In this document: piece by piece, positions 53,454 through 61,791 of the stretch | Numbering within the stretch: the stretch's first letter is position 1 | How the letters are laid out: each line of letters starts with the position of its first letter | Source: JBEEOW01 sp041191405 | GTDB lineage: Bacteria; Bacteroidota; Bacteroidia; Cytophagales; UBA9547 | DNA length: 64,000 nt | Direction of reading: 5' to 3' | Assembly (NCBI GenBank): GCA_041191405.1 | Contig: JBEEOW010000002.1 | Coordinates: forward strand, 1-64,000 | The notes under the pieces: model-generated | What the model was told of the DNA's origin: nothing | The model's input: the letters and a program-made list of their open reading frames with translations, nothing else | Databases searched by the model: none | Program-made: the position numbers and the translations under genes

Positions 53454-55353
53454 TGTTAGTTCTATTTCTTGGTTTTATAAAACTTGAACCCGAATTTTCG
53501 TTTTGATTAAATGGCGAACGAGGAGGAATACTTCCCTGATTTCCTGCAGGTTTATTGTCCTTATTTTCAACAGGTTTTGGTGCTTGAATAGGTTGTTCTG
53601 GTTTAGGTTTCGGGGTATTATCCTGAACATCACTACCTTCAGCAACATTAAATCTCTGACGAACAAAAGGTTTATTCTCCCTAGGTTCTTGACTTTGAGA
53701 AGTTTGAGAATTTGGTTTAGGTTTATTTTCCTCATTACGAGGTGCATCATTTTTTACAAATGGCTTTCTAAACTTATCATCTTTTCTTTCATCTCTTTGT
53801 GGAGCAGGATTATTATTATTTGCCTGACGAGGAACAAATGAATCCGACTTTTTAGGTTCGTTTACATTTTGTTTTGGTGCTTCTCGTTTTACAAAGTTTT
53901 CAGTTTTTCTCGGTTCATTATTAACCGCCTCTCTTGCATTAATTTTATCTGAAGTAGAAGTATTTACTGGATTAATTGTAGGAACAGGAACTTCTCTTTG
54001 CGAAAAATTAGAACGTTTAAGAGGCTGATTACCATCTCTTCCCTCAAAAGGTTCAGATTTTTTTGTTGAATTATCTCTAGGTGCAAAACTTGCAGTTGCT
54101 GGTTTGGTATTAGCATTTGCTCGTTGAGAAATAGATGAGTTTTCGTTTGTACGAATATGTTGAGGCCTAGATGTTTGCCCTATAACAGCTCCACCATTCC
54201 TATTTTCATCTTGTACTGAAGTACCTTTTTTCTTCTTCTTTTTCTTTTTACCAGAACCAGAAGCTATACTATATTTTTTATCTAATCTTAATAATTCGTC
54301 TTTAGCACCTTTGGTTTCTTTTTCAGCTTCTGTTTCTTCAAACTCTTCTTCTTCAGTTAAACCTTCAGGAATAATTCCTTGTGCATTTAATTCTAATAGC
54401 TTAACTACTTGGTCAACAGACACAGGGAACCAATTGGTTTCATCTTGATAAGAGAACCACATGATTCTTCTAAAAATATCTGTTTTTTGTAGAGTAGCCT
54501 TACCTTTTACTGTTTTTATAGGAGTTTCAACATTTGGAATATCCTTAATGGCATCCATGTAAGTATCTAACTCGTAGTTTAAACAACATTTCAGCCTACC
54601 GCATTGCCCTGAAAGTTTAGCAGGATTTAAAGATAAATTTTGGTAGCGAGCCGCAGCTGTTGAAACATTTTTGTATTCAGTAAGCCATGTAGAACAACAT
54701 AATTCACGTCCGCATACACCAATGCCACCTAACCTACTTGCTTCCTGACGCAAACTAATTTGCTTCATTTCAACCCTAATTTTAAACTCTGTTGCCAAAG
54801 TTTTAATTAGTTCCCTGAAATCCACCCTATCTTCAGCCGAGTAATAAAAAGTGGCTTTTGAACTATCTGCCTGATATTCAATATCAGATAGTTTCATATT
54901 TAGCTTTAATTCATTGGCAATTTCACGAGTACGATAAAGCGTAGTTAGTTCCTTAGCTTTACTTTGTTCGTATTTTTCAAGGTCTTTTTCGTTCGCTTTT
55001 CTGTAAATTTGTTTAATGTTTTCGTCAACAGGTACATTTTTACGAAGCATTTGTAATCTCACTAACTCACCTTGAAGTGACACAAAGCCAACATGATGAC
55101 CGCTTGGAACTTCAACAACAACAGGGTCGCCACTGAACAATTCCAAGTGATTAGGATTACTGAAAAATTCTTTTCTACCGCCTTTAAACCTTACTTCTAC
55201 TAAATTATATTGTTGACTGAGAGGCACAGAGTCTCCCATATCATTAAGCCAGTCAAATACATTTAAACGATTGCAACCACCTGTACCGCAACTACCGCTA
55301 CTTCCGCAACCGCCTACTGTACCGCAACTACCACCATCAGTTCCACAACCCAT
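53443..55353 (-). CDS. ricT: PSP1-domain protein RicT (YaaT-like) with long disordered tail
   Basis: The 636-residue protein has a Gly/Cys-rich N-terminus (MGCGTDGGSCGTVGGCGSSG), a PSP1 domain and the double cysteine sets CGRELCCSTW and CGRLKCCLNYELD (about 210-265). In RicT these ligate iron-sulfur clusters. RicT in Bacillus takes part in RNA maturation with RicA and RicF. The C-terminal half (about 380-636) is disordered, rich in Asn, Pro, Arg and Lys, with repeated F-x-x-R motifs (SFAPR, NFVKR, SFVPR, PFVRQR). Overlap with gldH by 11 bases suggests coupling. The two head-to-head ORFs inside the tail are shadows. Confidence 0.88.
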   Translation of the reverse strand: MGCGTDGGSCGTVGGCGSSGSCGTGGCNRLNVFDWLNDMGDSVPLSQQYNLVEVRFKGGRKEFFSNPNHLELFSGDPVVVEVPSGHHVGFVSLQGELVRLQMLRKNVPVDENIKQIYRKANEKDLEKYEQSKAKELTTLYRTREIANELKLNMKLSDIEYQADSSKATFYYSAEDRVDFRELIKTLATEFKIRVEMKQISLRQEASRLGGIGVCGRELCCSTWLTEYKNVSTAAARYQNLSLNPAKLSGQCGRLKCCLNYELDTYMDAIKDIPNVETPIKTVKGKATLQKTDIFRRIMWFSYQDETNWFPVSVDQVVKLLELNAQGIIPEGLTEEEEFEETEAEKETKGAKDELLRLDKKYSIASGSGKKKKKKKKGTSVQDENRNGGAVIGQTSRPQHIRTNENSSISQRANANTKPATASFAPRDNSTKKSEPFEGRDGNQPLKRSNFSQREVPVPTINPVNTSTSDKINAREAVNNEPRKTENFVKREAPKQNVNEPKKSDSFVPRQANNNNPAPQRDERKDDKFRKPFVKNDAPRNEENKPKPNSQTSQSQEPRENKPFVRQRFNVAEGSDVQDNTPKPKPEQPIQAPKPVENKDNKPAGNQGSIPPRSPFNQNENSGSSFIKPRNRTNNEE

Positions 55354-55690
55354 TTGTTATCAGTTTTTTATATCTTAAATTTACCCTAATCAAAATAATG
55401 TATATTAGGGATAAGTACAAAGTTAAATAATCTTATTATTGATGCACTATTTATTTATAATTATTATTGATTGGAGGGATTTTTTTTATAGATTTTGATC
55501 CAAAGCATGTTTTTTTGTAAAAGCTTAAATGAATAAAATCTCTTCTATTTCTTCCATGAAAAAAGATATGGAAAATAACTTTATATCAGCAAAAATTATA
55601 TTTTAATAGTTGAAAAACTAGACAATTTCAAAAAAAAAGAGCTTTAAAATCAATTAAAGCTCTTTAAAATTCAATCTTATTTTTTAAATT
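55354..55690. other. Gene-free AT-rich interval
   Basis: Between ricT and the next minus-strand gene no ORF or RNA was recognised. Apart from the hairpin at 55636-55665 the interval is AT-rich and structureless; the ricT promoter must lie in its left part. Confidence 0.5.
55636..55665 (-). terminator. Intrinsic terminator after the lipoprotein gene at 55691
   Basis: Stem AAAGAGCTTTAA / TTAAAGCTCTTT, with a T-run on the minus strand. Confidence 0.85.
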
Positions 55691-56392
55691 TTAATAATTA
55701 CTTTCATCATTTACAGTAGTAAATATTACTGAAAACTCAATATTATTTACCGTAATACTTTTATTTGTTTTACCTGTTATTGAGTTAAAGTCTGTTAACA
55801 AAGCAGAGTCAATTTTTCCTGTAACTCTAACTGCATTTGTTTTAGGTAATGCACCATTTTGATTATAAAATACTTTTCCTTCAAGATTCTCAACCTTTTC
55901 TATTTTAACTATATTAAAATCACTAAGATGAGAAGAATATACTACACCTGCTCTGTAATATTTTAAATTTAATTTAGCACCAATATTGTTTAATGTGTCC
56001 TCACCTACCTTAAAAACAGCTTTTAATGCTTCTCTATCATCTTGGGTAGAAGAAATTACACTATCTAACTCTAATCTAAAATAATGCGCACTTCTATTAG
56101 TATAACTAATTAAAGAACTATACGACGATACAAATTTTGTATCATTAATTTTTGTACTAGTGTTTGTTGCTGATAAATAACAAAAATCTTTACCATCTTG
56201 AAAATCAAAATTTACACCATTTACGTCACCTTTCATAAATGAACCAGAATACTTTTGGGTAGTATCTGTGTTTCCTTTTATAATAACTGCATTTGTTGTT
56301 CCTGTTGGTGATGGAGCATCGTCATCTTTTTTACATGAAGCCAAAATTAAACCTAAGGCTAAAATACTTAATTGTATAATGTTAAATTTCAT
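55691..56392 (-). CDS. Lipoprotein of unknown function
   Basis: The 233-residue protein has a lipoprotein signal (GLILASC, Cys20) followed by a Lys/Asp-rich linker. The mature part is strand-rich (AVIIKGNTDTTQKYSGSFMK, VDGVNFDFQDGKDFCYLSATN) with no recognised family. Surface exposure is possible because an acidic KKDDD signal follows the cysteine. Function unknown. Confidence 0.72.
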   Translation of the reverse strand: MKFNIIQLSILALGLILASCKKDDDAPSPTGTTNAVIIKGNTDTTQKYSGSFMKGDVNGVNFDFQDGKDFCYLSATNTSTKINDTKFVSSYSSLISYTNRSAHYFRLELDSVISSTQDDREALKAVFKVGEDTLNNIGAKLNLKYYRAGVVYSSHLSDFNIVKIEKVENLEGKVFYNQNGALPKTNAVRVTGKIDSALLTDFNSITGKTNKSITVNNIEFSVIFTTVNDESNY

Positions 56393-56560
56393 ACTTAAAT
56401 CTGTGCTTTTTATTTTCGCTAAGATAATATTATATTTTTATAATTTATTTATTAATACTTATTTAATGTTAAAAATATACTTTTGGGATTAATTTTTAGA
56501 TATTTCAACGCATAAAATTACAAATTTTTATAATCAAATTATGATATGTAACATTTATCA

Positions 56561-56591
56561 TTGTCTTTCAAAAAACGAATACTTACATTTG
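56561..56591 (+). promoter_or_regulatory. Bacteroidota-type promoter (TTG - 20 bp - TACATTTG)
   Basis: TTG at 56561-56563 and TACATTTG at 56584-56591 are 20 bases apart. The element ends 23 bases before the ATG at 56615. A second TATATTTG (56607-56614) directly touches the ATG but has a poor spacing to any -33 element. Confidence 0.55.
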
Positions 56592-56614
56592 TTTGTACTT
56601 AAAAATTATATTTG

Positions 56615-57340
56615 ATGAAAAAAGTATTTATTTCTCTTGGACTTTGTGCATTATTAATTGCTTGTGATGGTAATAAAAACGACAAAACAATAAGTTCAAA
56701 AACTGTTAACACTGAAACGTTTTCAAAAGAAACAAATGAATCTGATGTACAAATAATTGATGTAAGAACTCCTGAAGAATTTGCGCAAGGTCATATTGAA
56801 AATGCTATAAACATCAATATAATGGATAATAATTTTGAAACTGAAATTTCAAAATTAGATAAATCGAAAAAAACCTTGGTTTACTGCAAATCTGGTGGAC
56901 GAAGCTCTGATGCAGCCCAAAAATTAAGTAGTATGGGTTTTGAAAATATATCAAACCTCGAAGGAGGACTACTAGCATGGCAAAATGCAGGATTAAAAGT
57001 GATTCAAGGAAACGAACAATCAAATGATAGTTTTACTAAAGAATCATTTTTAAAAACTGTAAAAGAGAAACATCACCTTGTTTTGGTTGATTTTAATGCT
57101 GAATGGTGTGGACCATGTAAAAAACTAAGTCCAATTGTTGATGCTTTACAAAAAAAATATCCAAATGATTTTTATTTATTGAAAGTTGATGTTGATAAAC
57201 ACAATGCATTGGCTCAAGAACTTAAAATTGAAAGTATTCCATTATTATATTTGTATAAAGATGGGGAGTTGGTTTGGCAAGAACTTGGTTTAGTTGATGA
57301 AGCTATAATTGAAGTAAAATTAAAAGAGAATTTTAAGTAA
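56615..57340 (+). CDS. Rhodanese-thioredoxin fusion lipoprotein
   Basis: The 241-residue protein has a lipoprotein signal (Cys17), a rhodanese domain (about 40-125, catalytic Cys91 in YCKSGGRSSDAAQ) and a thioredoxin domain (about 140-241) with active-site WCGPC (Cys165, Cys168) and the cis-proline loop IESIPLLYLYKDGE. The anchor places it at the periplasmic side, where it may link sulfane-sulfur chemistry with disulfide reduction (inference). A TTG one codon upstream is an alternative start. A heptamer array begins at its stop codon. Confidence 0.88.
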   Translation: MKKVFISLGLCALLIACDGNKNDKTISSKTVNTETFSKETNESDVQIIDVRTPEEFAQGHIENAININIMDNNFETEISKLDKSKKTLVYCKSGGRSSDAAQKLSSMGFENISNLEGGLLAWQNAGLKVIQGNEQSNDSFTKESFLKTVKEKHHLVLVDFNAEWCGPCKKLSPIVDALQKKYPNDFYLLKVDVDKHNALAQELKIESIPLLYLYKDGELVWQELGLVDEAIIEVKLKENFK

Positions 57341-57368
57341 GACTTAAGATATTAGATTTTAAATCTTA
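57338..57368 (+). repeat. Short heptamer-repeat array, AAGACTT class
   Basis: Starts at the TAA stop codon and reads TAAGACT, TAAGATA, TTAGATT, TTAAATC, TTATAA. It is followed by a terminator. Confidence 0.65.
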
Positions 57369-57373
57369 TAAAC

Positions 57374-57405
57374 AAAAAAGGACTTCGAATGGAAGTCCTT
57401 TTTTT
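57374..57405. terminator. Bidirectional intrinsic terminator
   Basis: Stem AAAAAAGGACTT / AAGTCCTTTTTT between convergent genes (rhodanese-thioredoxin and barrel protein). Confidence 0.88.
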
Positions 57406-57430
57406 GTTTATTTTATTTTTGAAATGAATC

Positions 57431-58126
57431 TTAGAATTGGAAACCAAGATAAATTCTTGAATAATCAACTTTTTGAGTTAATTGATAATCAGTATCAGCA
57501 TTTGGTAATGTACCAGAACCTTTTAACGTACCAAAAGTATATTCGAAACCTAATGCTAATTTACTATATCTAACTCTTAATCCTGGAGAAAAACTAGTAC
57601 CATAAACAAAAGATGCAACATTGTCATTTTTCCCTACCCTTACAGTTGTATTATTTGACTCGGTGTAGTTTGTTAAAAACAACTCAGGTGCAATCCCAAA
57701 AGAAGCATCAACAGCTATTTTATCATCAAAGGCAAAAGTAAATTGTGGTGCAATTTTAGATATTTGAGCAATCACTGCATAACCTTTATCTGCAAAAACA
57801 TTGTTAGTTTTACTTATTGAAGAATAACCAACTTGCAACCATGTAGCTTTCAAACCTATTCCAATATTATCTGTATTGAAAAAATACCATTGATTACCTA
57901 ACTCTAATGTTGGAGCTACACCATAAGATGGAAATGTAGTTTGTTTAACTGAAACATTATTATAAGAAGTAATTTCTGTATTCAAAAACGATGCTCCTAA
58001 ATTCAAATAAAAGCCATTGCTTAAAGGGCCGTCTTCATTTGCACTTATTTTTTTAATACTTCCACCACCTGCAAAAGCCATCGAACTTGCTATTAAGCAA
58101 CTTACTGAGAGAATAATTTTTTTCAT
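57431..58126 (-). CDS. Predicted outer-membrane beta-barrel protein
   Basis: The 231-residue protein has a signal peptide (about 1-19, SVSCLIASSMAFA). It then has amphipathic strands (FYLNLGASFLNTEITSY, PQFTFAFDDKIAVDASFGI, GLRVRYSKLALGFEYTFG) and ends in an aromatic residue (YSRIYLGFQF). This is a small barrel of unknown cargo. It converges with the rhodanese-thioredoxin gene. Confidence 0.78.
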   Translation of the reverse strand: MKKIILSVSCLIASSMAFAGGGSIKKISANEDGPLSNGFYLNLGASFLNTEITSYNNVSVKQTTFPSYGVAPTLELGNQWYFFNTDNIGIGLKATWLQVGYSSISKTNNVFADKGYAVIAQISKIAPQFTFAFDDKIAVDASFGIAPELFLTNYTESNNTTVRVGKNDNVASFVYGTSFSPGLRVRYSKLALGFEYTFGTLKGSGTLPNADTDYQLTQKVDYSRIYLGFQF

Positions 58127-58207
58127 TGTACGTGTTTTTAGAAATATATTGATTTACAAACCTAATAATTAATTTTAATAATTAATATCTACAATAATTT
58201 TATTTTG

Positions 58208-59950
58208 TCAAACCCTTTCACCAATTTGTTGTCTCCACATGGCATAATACAAGCCTTTCTCAGCAATTAAAACATCATGTGAACCGGTTTCAACAACTTT
58301 TCCTTTTTCAAGTACAAATATTTTATCTGCATGCATAATTGTAGATAATCTATGTGCAATCATTACGGCAATGTGTTCCTTATTAGCTGTAATATTCTTG
58401 ATAGTTTGAGTTATTTCTTCTTCAGTGATTGAATCTAAAGCTGAAGTTGCTTCGTCAAAAACAATTAAATGAGGATTTCTTAATAAAGCCCTCGCAATAG
58501 AAAGTCGTTGTTTTTCACCACCCGAAATTTTCATACCTCCTTCACCAATTACAGTATTGATTCCGAAATCACTTCTTTCAAGCAATGTGTGACAAGCGGC
58601 TTTTTGTAATACTTCAATAATTTGTTCGTCAGTTGCTGAAGGGTTTACAAACAGTAAATTCTCTTTGATTGTACCCGAAAACAACTGTGTATCTTGTGTT
58701 ACAAATCCTATTTGATGTCTAATATCATCAATATCAATTTGTTTTGAATCAACTCCATTGTATAAAATAGAACCACTTTCGGCTTGGTATAAACCAACAA
58801 GAAGTTTTACTAAAGTAGTTTTACCCGAACCTGATGGACCAACAAAAGCAATGCTTTCGCCTTTATTTACAGTAAATGATACATCTTCAAGTGCATTATT
58901 ATTCGCAGATTTATGTTTAAAACCAACATTTTGAAAAGTTAACTCTTTAATTGTATCAACTTTGATTGGACTTAATGGTCTTTCCTCTAGAGGAGTATTC
59001 ATTAATTTTTCAAAGTTCCCTAATGAAACTTCCGCTTCTCTGTACGACATGATTATATTTCCCATTTCTTGCATTGGGTTAAATATAAAAAATGAATAAA
59101 ATTGCAATGTCATTAATTGCCCAACTGATAAATGTTCTTTAAAAATCAAATAAAGCAGAATGAATAAAATTGTTTGTCGCAATGCATTTACAAACGTGCC
59201 TTGAATAAAACTTATACTTCTAATGCTTCTAACCTTTTTGAGTTCCAACTGTAAAATTTTAGCTGTTGTAGCATTTAAACGAAGTATTTCTTGGGCTGTT
59301 AAACCCAAAGATTTTATCAATTCAATGTTACGTAAACTTTCAGTTGTAGCACCAGCTAACATATTGGTTTCCTTAACAATATCTTTTTGAATTGCTTTAA
59401 TTTTCTTGCTTAAAATATTAGTTAAAAATGCTAAAATAAAACAAGCTACAAAATATACTAAAACTAATCCAGGATATACATCTATGGTGTAAATCATTAC
59501 AAAAACGATCCCCACTATTGCAGAAAACATTACGTTTATTGCATTTGAAATAAATTTTTCAGAATCAATTCTTACTTTTTGAAGAATGTTTAATGTTTCT
59601 CCACTTCTTTGGTCTTCAAATTCTTGAAAAGGTAGTTTTAAAGCATGCTTTAAACCATCAGTGTAAACATCAGCCCCGAATTTTTGAATAATTAAACTTA
59701 CTACATAATCTTGAAATGCTTTGGCAATTCTACTTACCATAGCAACTCCCATTGCTGCTAAAATTAGTAAACCTACACCTTCAATAAATTGTATATCAGT
59801 ATATTGTTTAGGTTTACCGGCAAATCTATCAATAATTTTACCGAAAATATATGGATCAAAAAGGGAGAAAACTTGGTTTATTGTAGCAAGTAATAATGCA
59901 ATGAATATTAATAACTTATATTTACTTAAGTATTGTAATAAAATTTTCAT
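58208..59950 (-). CDS. ABC transporter, fused permease and ATPase
   Basis: The 580-residue protein has an N-terminal six-helix exporter domain (about 1-310) and a C-terminal ATPase domain (about 335-580) with Walker A (GPSGSGKTTLVKLL), Q-loop, signature (KISGGEKQRLSIARALL), Walker B (LIVFDEATSALD) and H-loop (MIAHRLSTI). It is a lipid- or drug-exporter-type half transporter likely to work as a dimer. Substrate unknown. The gap upstream is filled by the long heptamer array. Confidence 0.93.
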   Translation of the reverse strand: MKILLQYLSKYKLLIFIALLLATINQVFSLFDPYIFGKIIDRFAGKPKQYTDIQFIEGVGLLILAAMGVAMVSRIAKAFQDYVVSLIIQKFGADVYTDGLKHALKLPFQEFEDQRSGETLNILQKVRIDSEKFISNAINVMFSAIVGIVFVMIYTIDVYPGLVLVYFVACFILAFLTNILSKKIKAIQKDIVKETNMLAGATTESLRNIELIKSLGLTAQEILRLNATTAKILQLELKKVRSIRSISFIQGTFVNALRQTILFILLYLIFKEHLSVGQLMTLQFYSFFIFNPMQEMGNIIMSYREAEVSLGNFEKLMNTPLEERPLSPIKVDTIKELTFQNVGFKHKSANNNALEDVSFTVNKGESIAFVGPSGSGKTTLVKLLVGLYQAESGSILYNGVDSKQIDIDDIRHQIGFVTQDTQLFSGTIKENLLFVNPSATDEQIIEVLQKAACHTLLERSDFGINTVIGEGGMKISGGEKQRLSIARALLRNPHLIVFDEATSALDSITEEEITQTIKNITANKEHIAVMIAHRLSTIMHADKIFVLEKGKVVETGSHDVLIAEKGLYYAMWRQQIGERV

Positions 59951-60017
59951 CTAGTAGTGTAATAGTTCAGCACAAAACTAGTTGTTTATACAAACATTAA
60001 CAAAGAAAAAGGAAATT

Positions 60018-60210
60018 AGTTGAGGGTTTAGCGTTGAGAGTTAAGAGCTGAGAGTTTTCAATAATCAGTTTTTCGTTATCAGTTTTCAGTTTTCAGAAAT
60101 CATTTATTACTTAGCATTATCAAATACTTAATTCTTAGTACCTTTTACTTAATACTCTGTACTCTATACCCTGTACTTTGTACACTATAATCAATACTCT
60201 GTACTCAGGA
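60018..60210. repeat. Long heptamer-repeat array with three classes
   Basis: Nearly 190 bases keep a 7-base phase. First units: TAGTTGA, GGGTTTA, GCGTTGA, GAGTTAA, GAGCTGA, GAGTTTT. Then CAATAAT, CAGTTTT, TCGTTAT, CAGTTTT, CAGTTTT. Finally AATACTT, AGTACCT, TTTACTT, AATACTC, TGTACTC, TATACCC, TGTACTT and more. The right end enters the CDS at 60191-60210, so the array supplies the final STEY residues and the TGA stop of the neighbouring minus-strand gene. Confidence 0.9.
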
Positions 60211-61102
60211 CTATCTTCCTATAAACAGTGTTCAAACCAGTATTTAATTGTAAAAAGTAAACGCCTGATTTTAAAGCACTAATATCAAATGTAAGATTAG
60301 TATTATTTTGTTTTGTTAAATAAAATTTATCAAATACAAGCTCAATTTGACCTTTTGTATTTAAAATTTGAACTTTATCCAAAAGTAAATTTTCTGGAAT
60401 TGAAACTGCTATTTCTCCATTAGATGGATTAGGAAAAACTGAAATGTAACTAGCTAATACCTGATTTTCAATACCATCAACTGATTTTGGTTTCATTACT
60501 TTAGATAATGTATATGTTTTATCTCCAAATTCATCATCACTATTATTTGATTCAAGTGCAGAAAGATAAAAAACAATATTACCCACATTTGTACTTGGAG
60601 CAGTCCAATCGAAAGTCCAACTTGAACCATTACTTGTATTTGGACTAGTACCTGTTAAATTATGTTCAACCCAAGTTTTACCAGATAGTGAACAAGAAGC
60701 TCCATGACCACCGAGCAAAGTTTGAGTTCTATTGGTTGTCATTTTTACGGTACCTGGACTAACTGATAAATCATTTTCTTGTAATGCTATTATTTGAAAA
60801 CCAGATCTTGGCAAACCATTTTTAATTAAATCAATAGTAATTTTATAAGTTTTATTTGGTTCATAACCTAGTTCGTTATCTCCTAAATTTAAAGTTAATT
60901 GAGCAGAACCAGTATTGGCAACTCCATCATCATGGCAACCCGAAAACGAACAATTTCGCATTGCCAAAGGCTCGCCAGCATAACAAGAGGGTGGACCGGA
61001 ACTCTTTTTCACTTTTGTTGGAGCCTTTATTTCTTTGTTATTCAAAGCTGATAACAAAACAATTACCGAAAGTAAATTTGAAATTATATATACCTTTTTC
61101 AT
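60191..61102 (-). CDS. Exported 'choice-of-anchor V'-like protein with T9SS tail and CX4CH motif
   Basis: The 303-residue protein has a signal peptide (about 1-24). A Reeler/choice-of-anchor V-like domain (about 60-195) is preceded by NCSFSGCHDDG, a Cys-x4-Cys-His motif. The C-terminal ~80 residues (SVFPNPSNGEIAVSI ... LNTKGQIELVF ... LKSGVYFLQLNTG) form a T9SS type A domain. The last residues come from the heptamer array. It is a tandem neighbour and likely relative of the next gene (gap 3 bases). A haem-binding role for CX4CH is possible but unproven. Confidence 0.8.
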   Translation of the reverse strand: MKKVYIISNLLSVIVLLSALNNKEIKAPTKVKKSSGPPSCYAGEPLAMRNCSFSGCHDDGVANTGSAQLTLNLGDNELGYEPNKTYKITIDLIKNGLPRSGFQIIALQENDLSVSPGTVKMTTNRTQTLLGGHGASCSLSGKTWVEHNLTGTSPNTSNGSSWTFDWTAPSTNVGNIVFYLSALESNNSDDEFGDKTYTLSKVMKPKSVDGIENQVLASYISVFPNPSNGEIAVSIPENLLLDKVQILNTKGQIELVFDKFYLTKQNNTNLTFDISALKSGVYFLQLNTGLNTVYRKIVLSTEY

Positions 61103-61105
61103 ACC

Positions 61106-61705
61106 TTACTTTTTTGCTTGAATAGTTAAATTTGATTTATATACCCAATCTCCACTGTCGGTTCCATCATCATTTGCAGCAACTGTTGCAAAATAGAACG
61201 ATACATCGTTTGATAAATCTTTAGGTGCTTGCCATAAAAATGTCCACTTACCTAAACCAGTTTTTTCTGCTTCAGTACCTAAATACCTGTAAGTGATGTA
61301 TTCTCTGTTAGATAATTCTTTTTTACCATCCATTAATTGCATCTTCAGAGTATCAGTTGCAATCAACTTACCGATACTTTCTTTTGTTGAATTATTCAAT
61401 GCAACAAACTCAAATCCAAACCTTTCTATATCTTTTTGGGCTAATTCTATTGTAATTGGATAGGTTTTACCTGCTTCATATTTATTGATTCCATTGTTAA
61501 AATCAATTTTCAAAGCACCTCCACCATTAAAAACTTGCGAACCACCATGGCATCCACTTTTTGCACAATCACTTTCGTTTGGTGCTCCAGTAACTCCATA
61601 AGGTGCTCCTTGTGAGGTAGTTTTACAAACAGAACTACTATTTAATGTCAAAAAAAACATTGCAATAGAAGATACTGTGATTGTGTAAATTATTTTATAT
61701 TTCAT
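61106..61705 (-). CDS. Exported 'choice-of-anchor V'-like protein with CX4CH motif
   Basis: The 199-residue protein has a signal peptide (about 1-26) and a Reeler/choice-of-anchor V-like domain with DCAKSGCHGG (Cys-x4-Cys-His) and KTYPITIELAQKDIERFGFEF. It resembles the neighbouring gene's domain but lacks the T9SS tail, so it may stay in the periplasm. The pair probably forms one operon (3-base gap). No electron-transfer genes are adjacent. Confidence 0.78.
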   Translation of the reverse strand: MKYKIIYTITVSSIAMFFLTLNSSSVCKTTSQGAPYGVTGAPNESDCAKSGCHGGSQVFNGGGALKIDFNNGINKYEAGKTYPITIELAQKDIERFGFEFVALNNSTKESIGKLIATDTLKMQLMDGKKELSNREYITYRYLGTEAEKTGLGKWTFLWQAPKDLSNDVSFYFATVAANDDGTDSGDWVYKSNLTIQAKK

Positions 61706-61791
61706 AGTTTTATGATTCGCAGAAATTTATAAACTTTAAATTAAGGAATAAACTTCACAAAGTTATTAATTAGAACACAATTTCAATAAAA

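Noticed and set aside
53475..53841. Two ORFs in other frames of the ricT tail
   Set aside because: Shadows of a low-complexity disordered tail; no independent start signal.
60018..60210. CRISPR-like array
   Set aside because: Units are only 7 bases, have no unique spacers of about 30 bases, and no cas genes are present.
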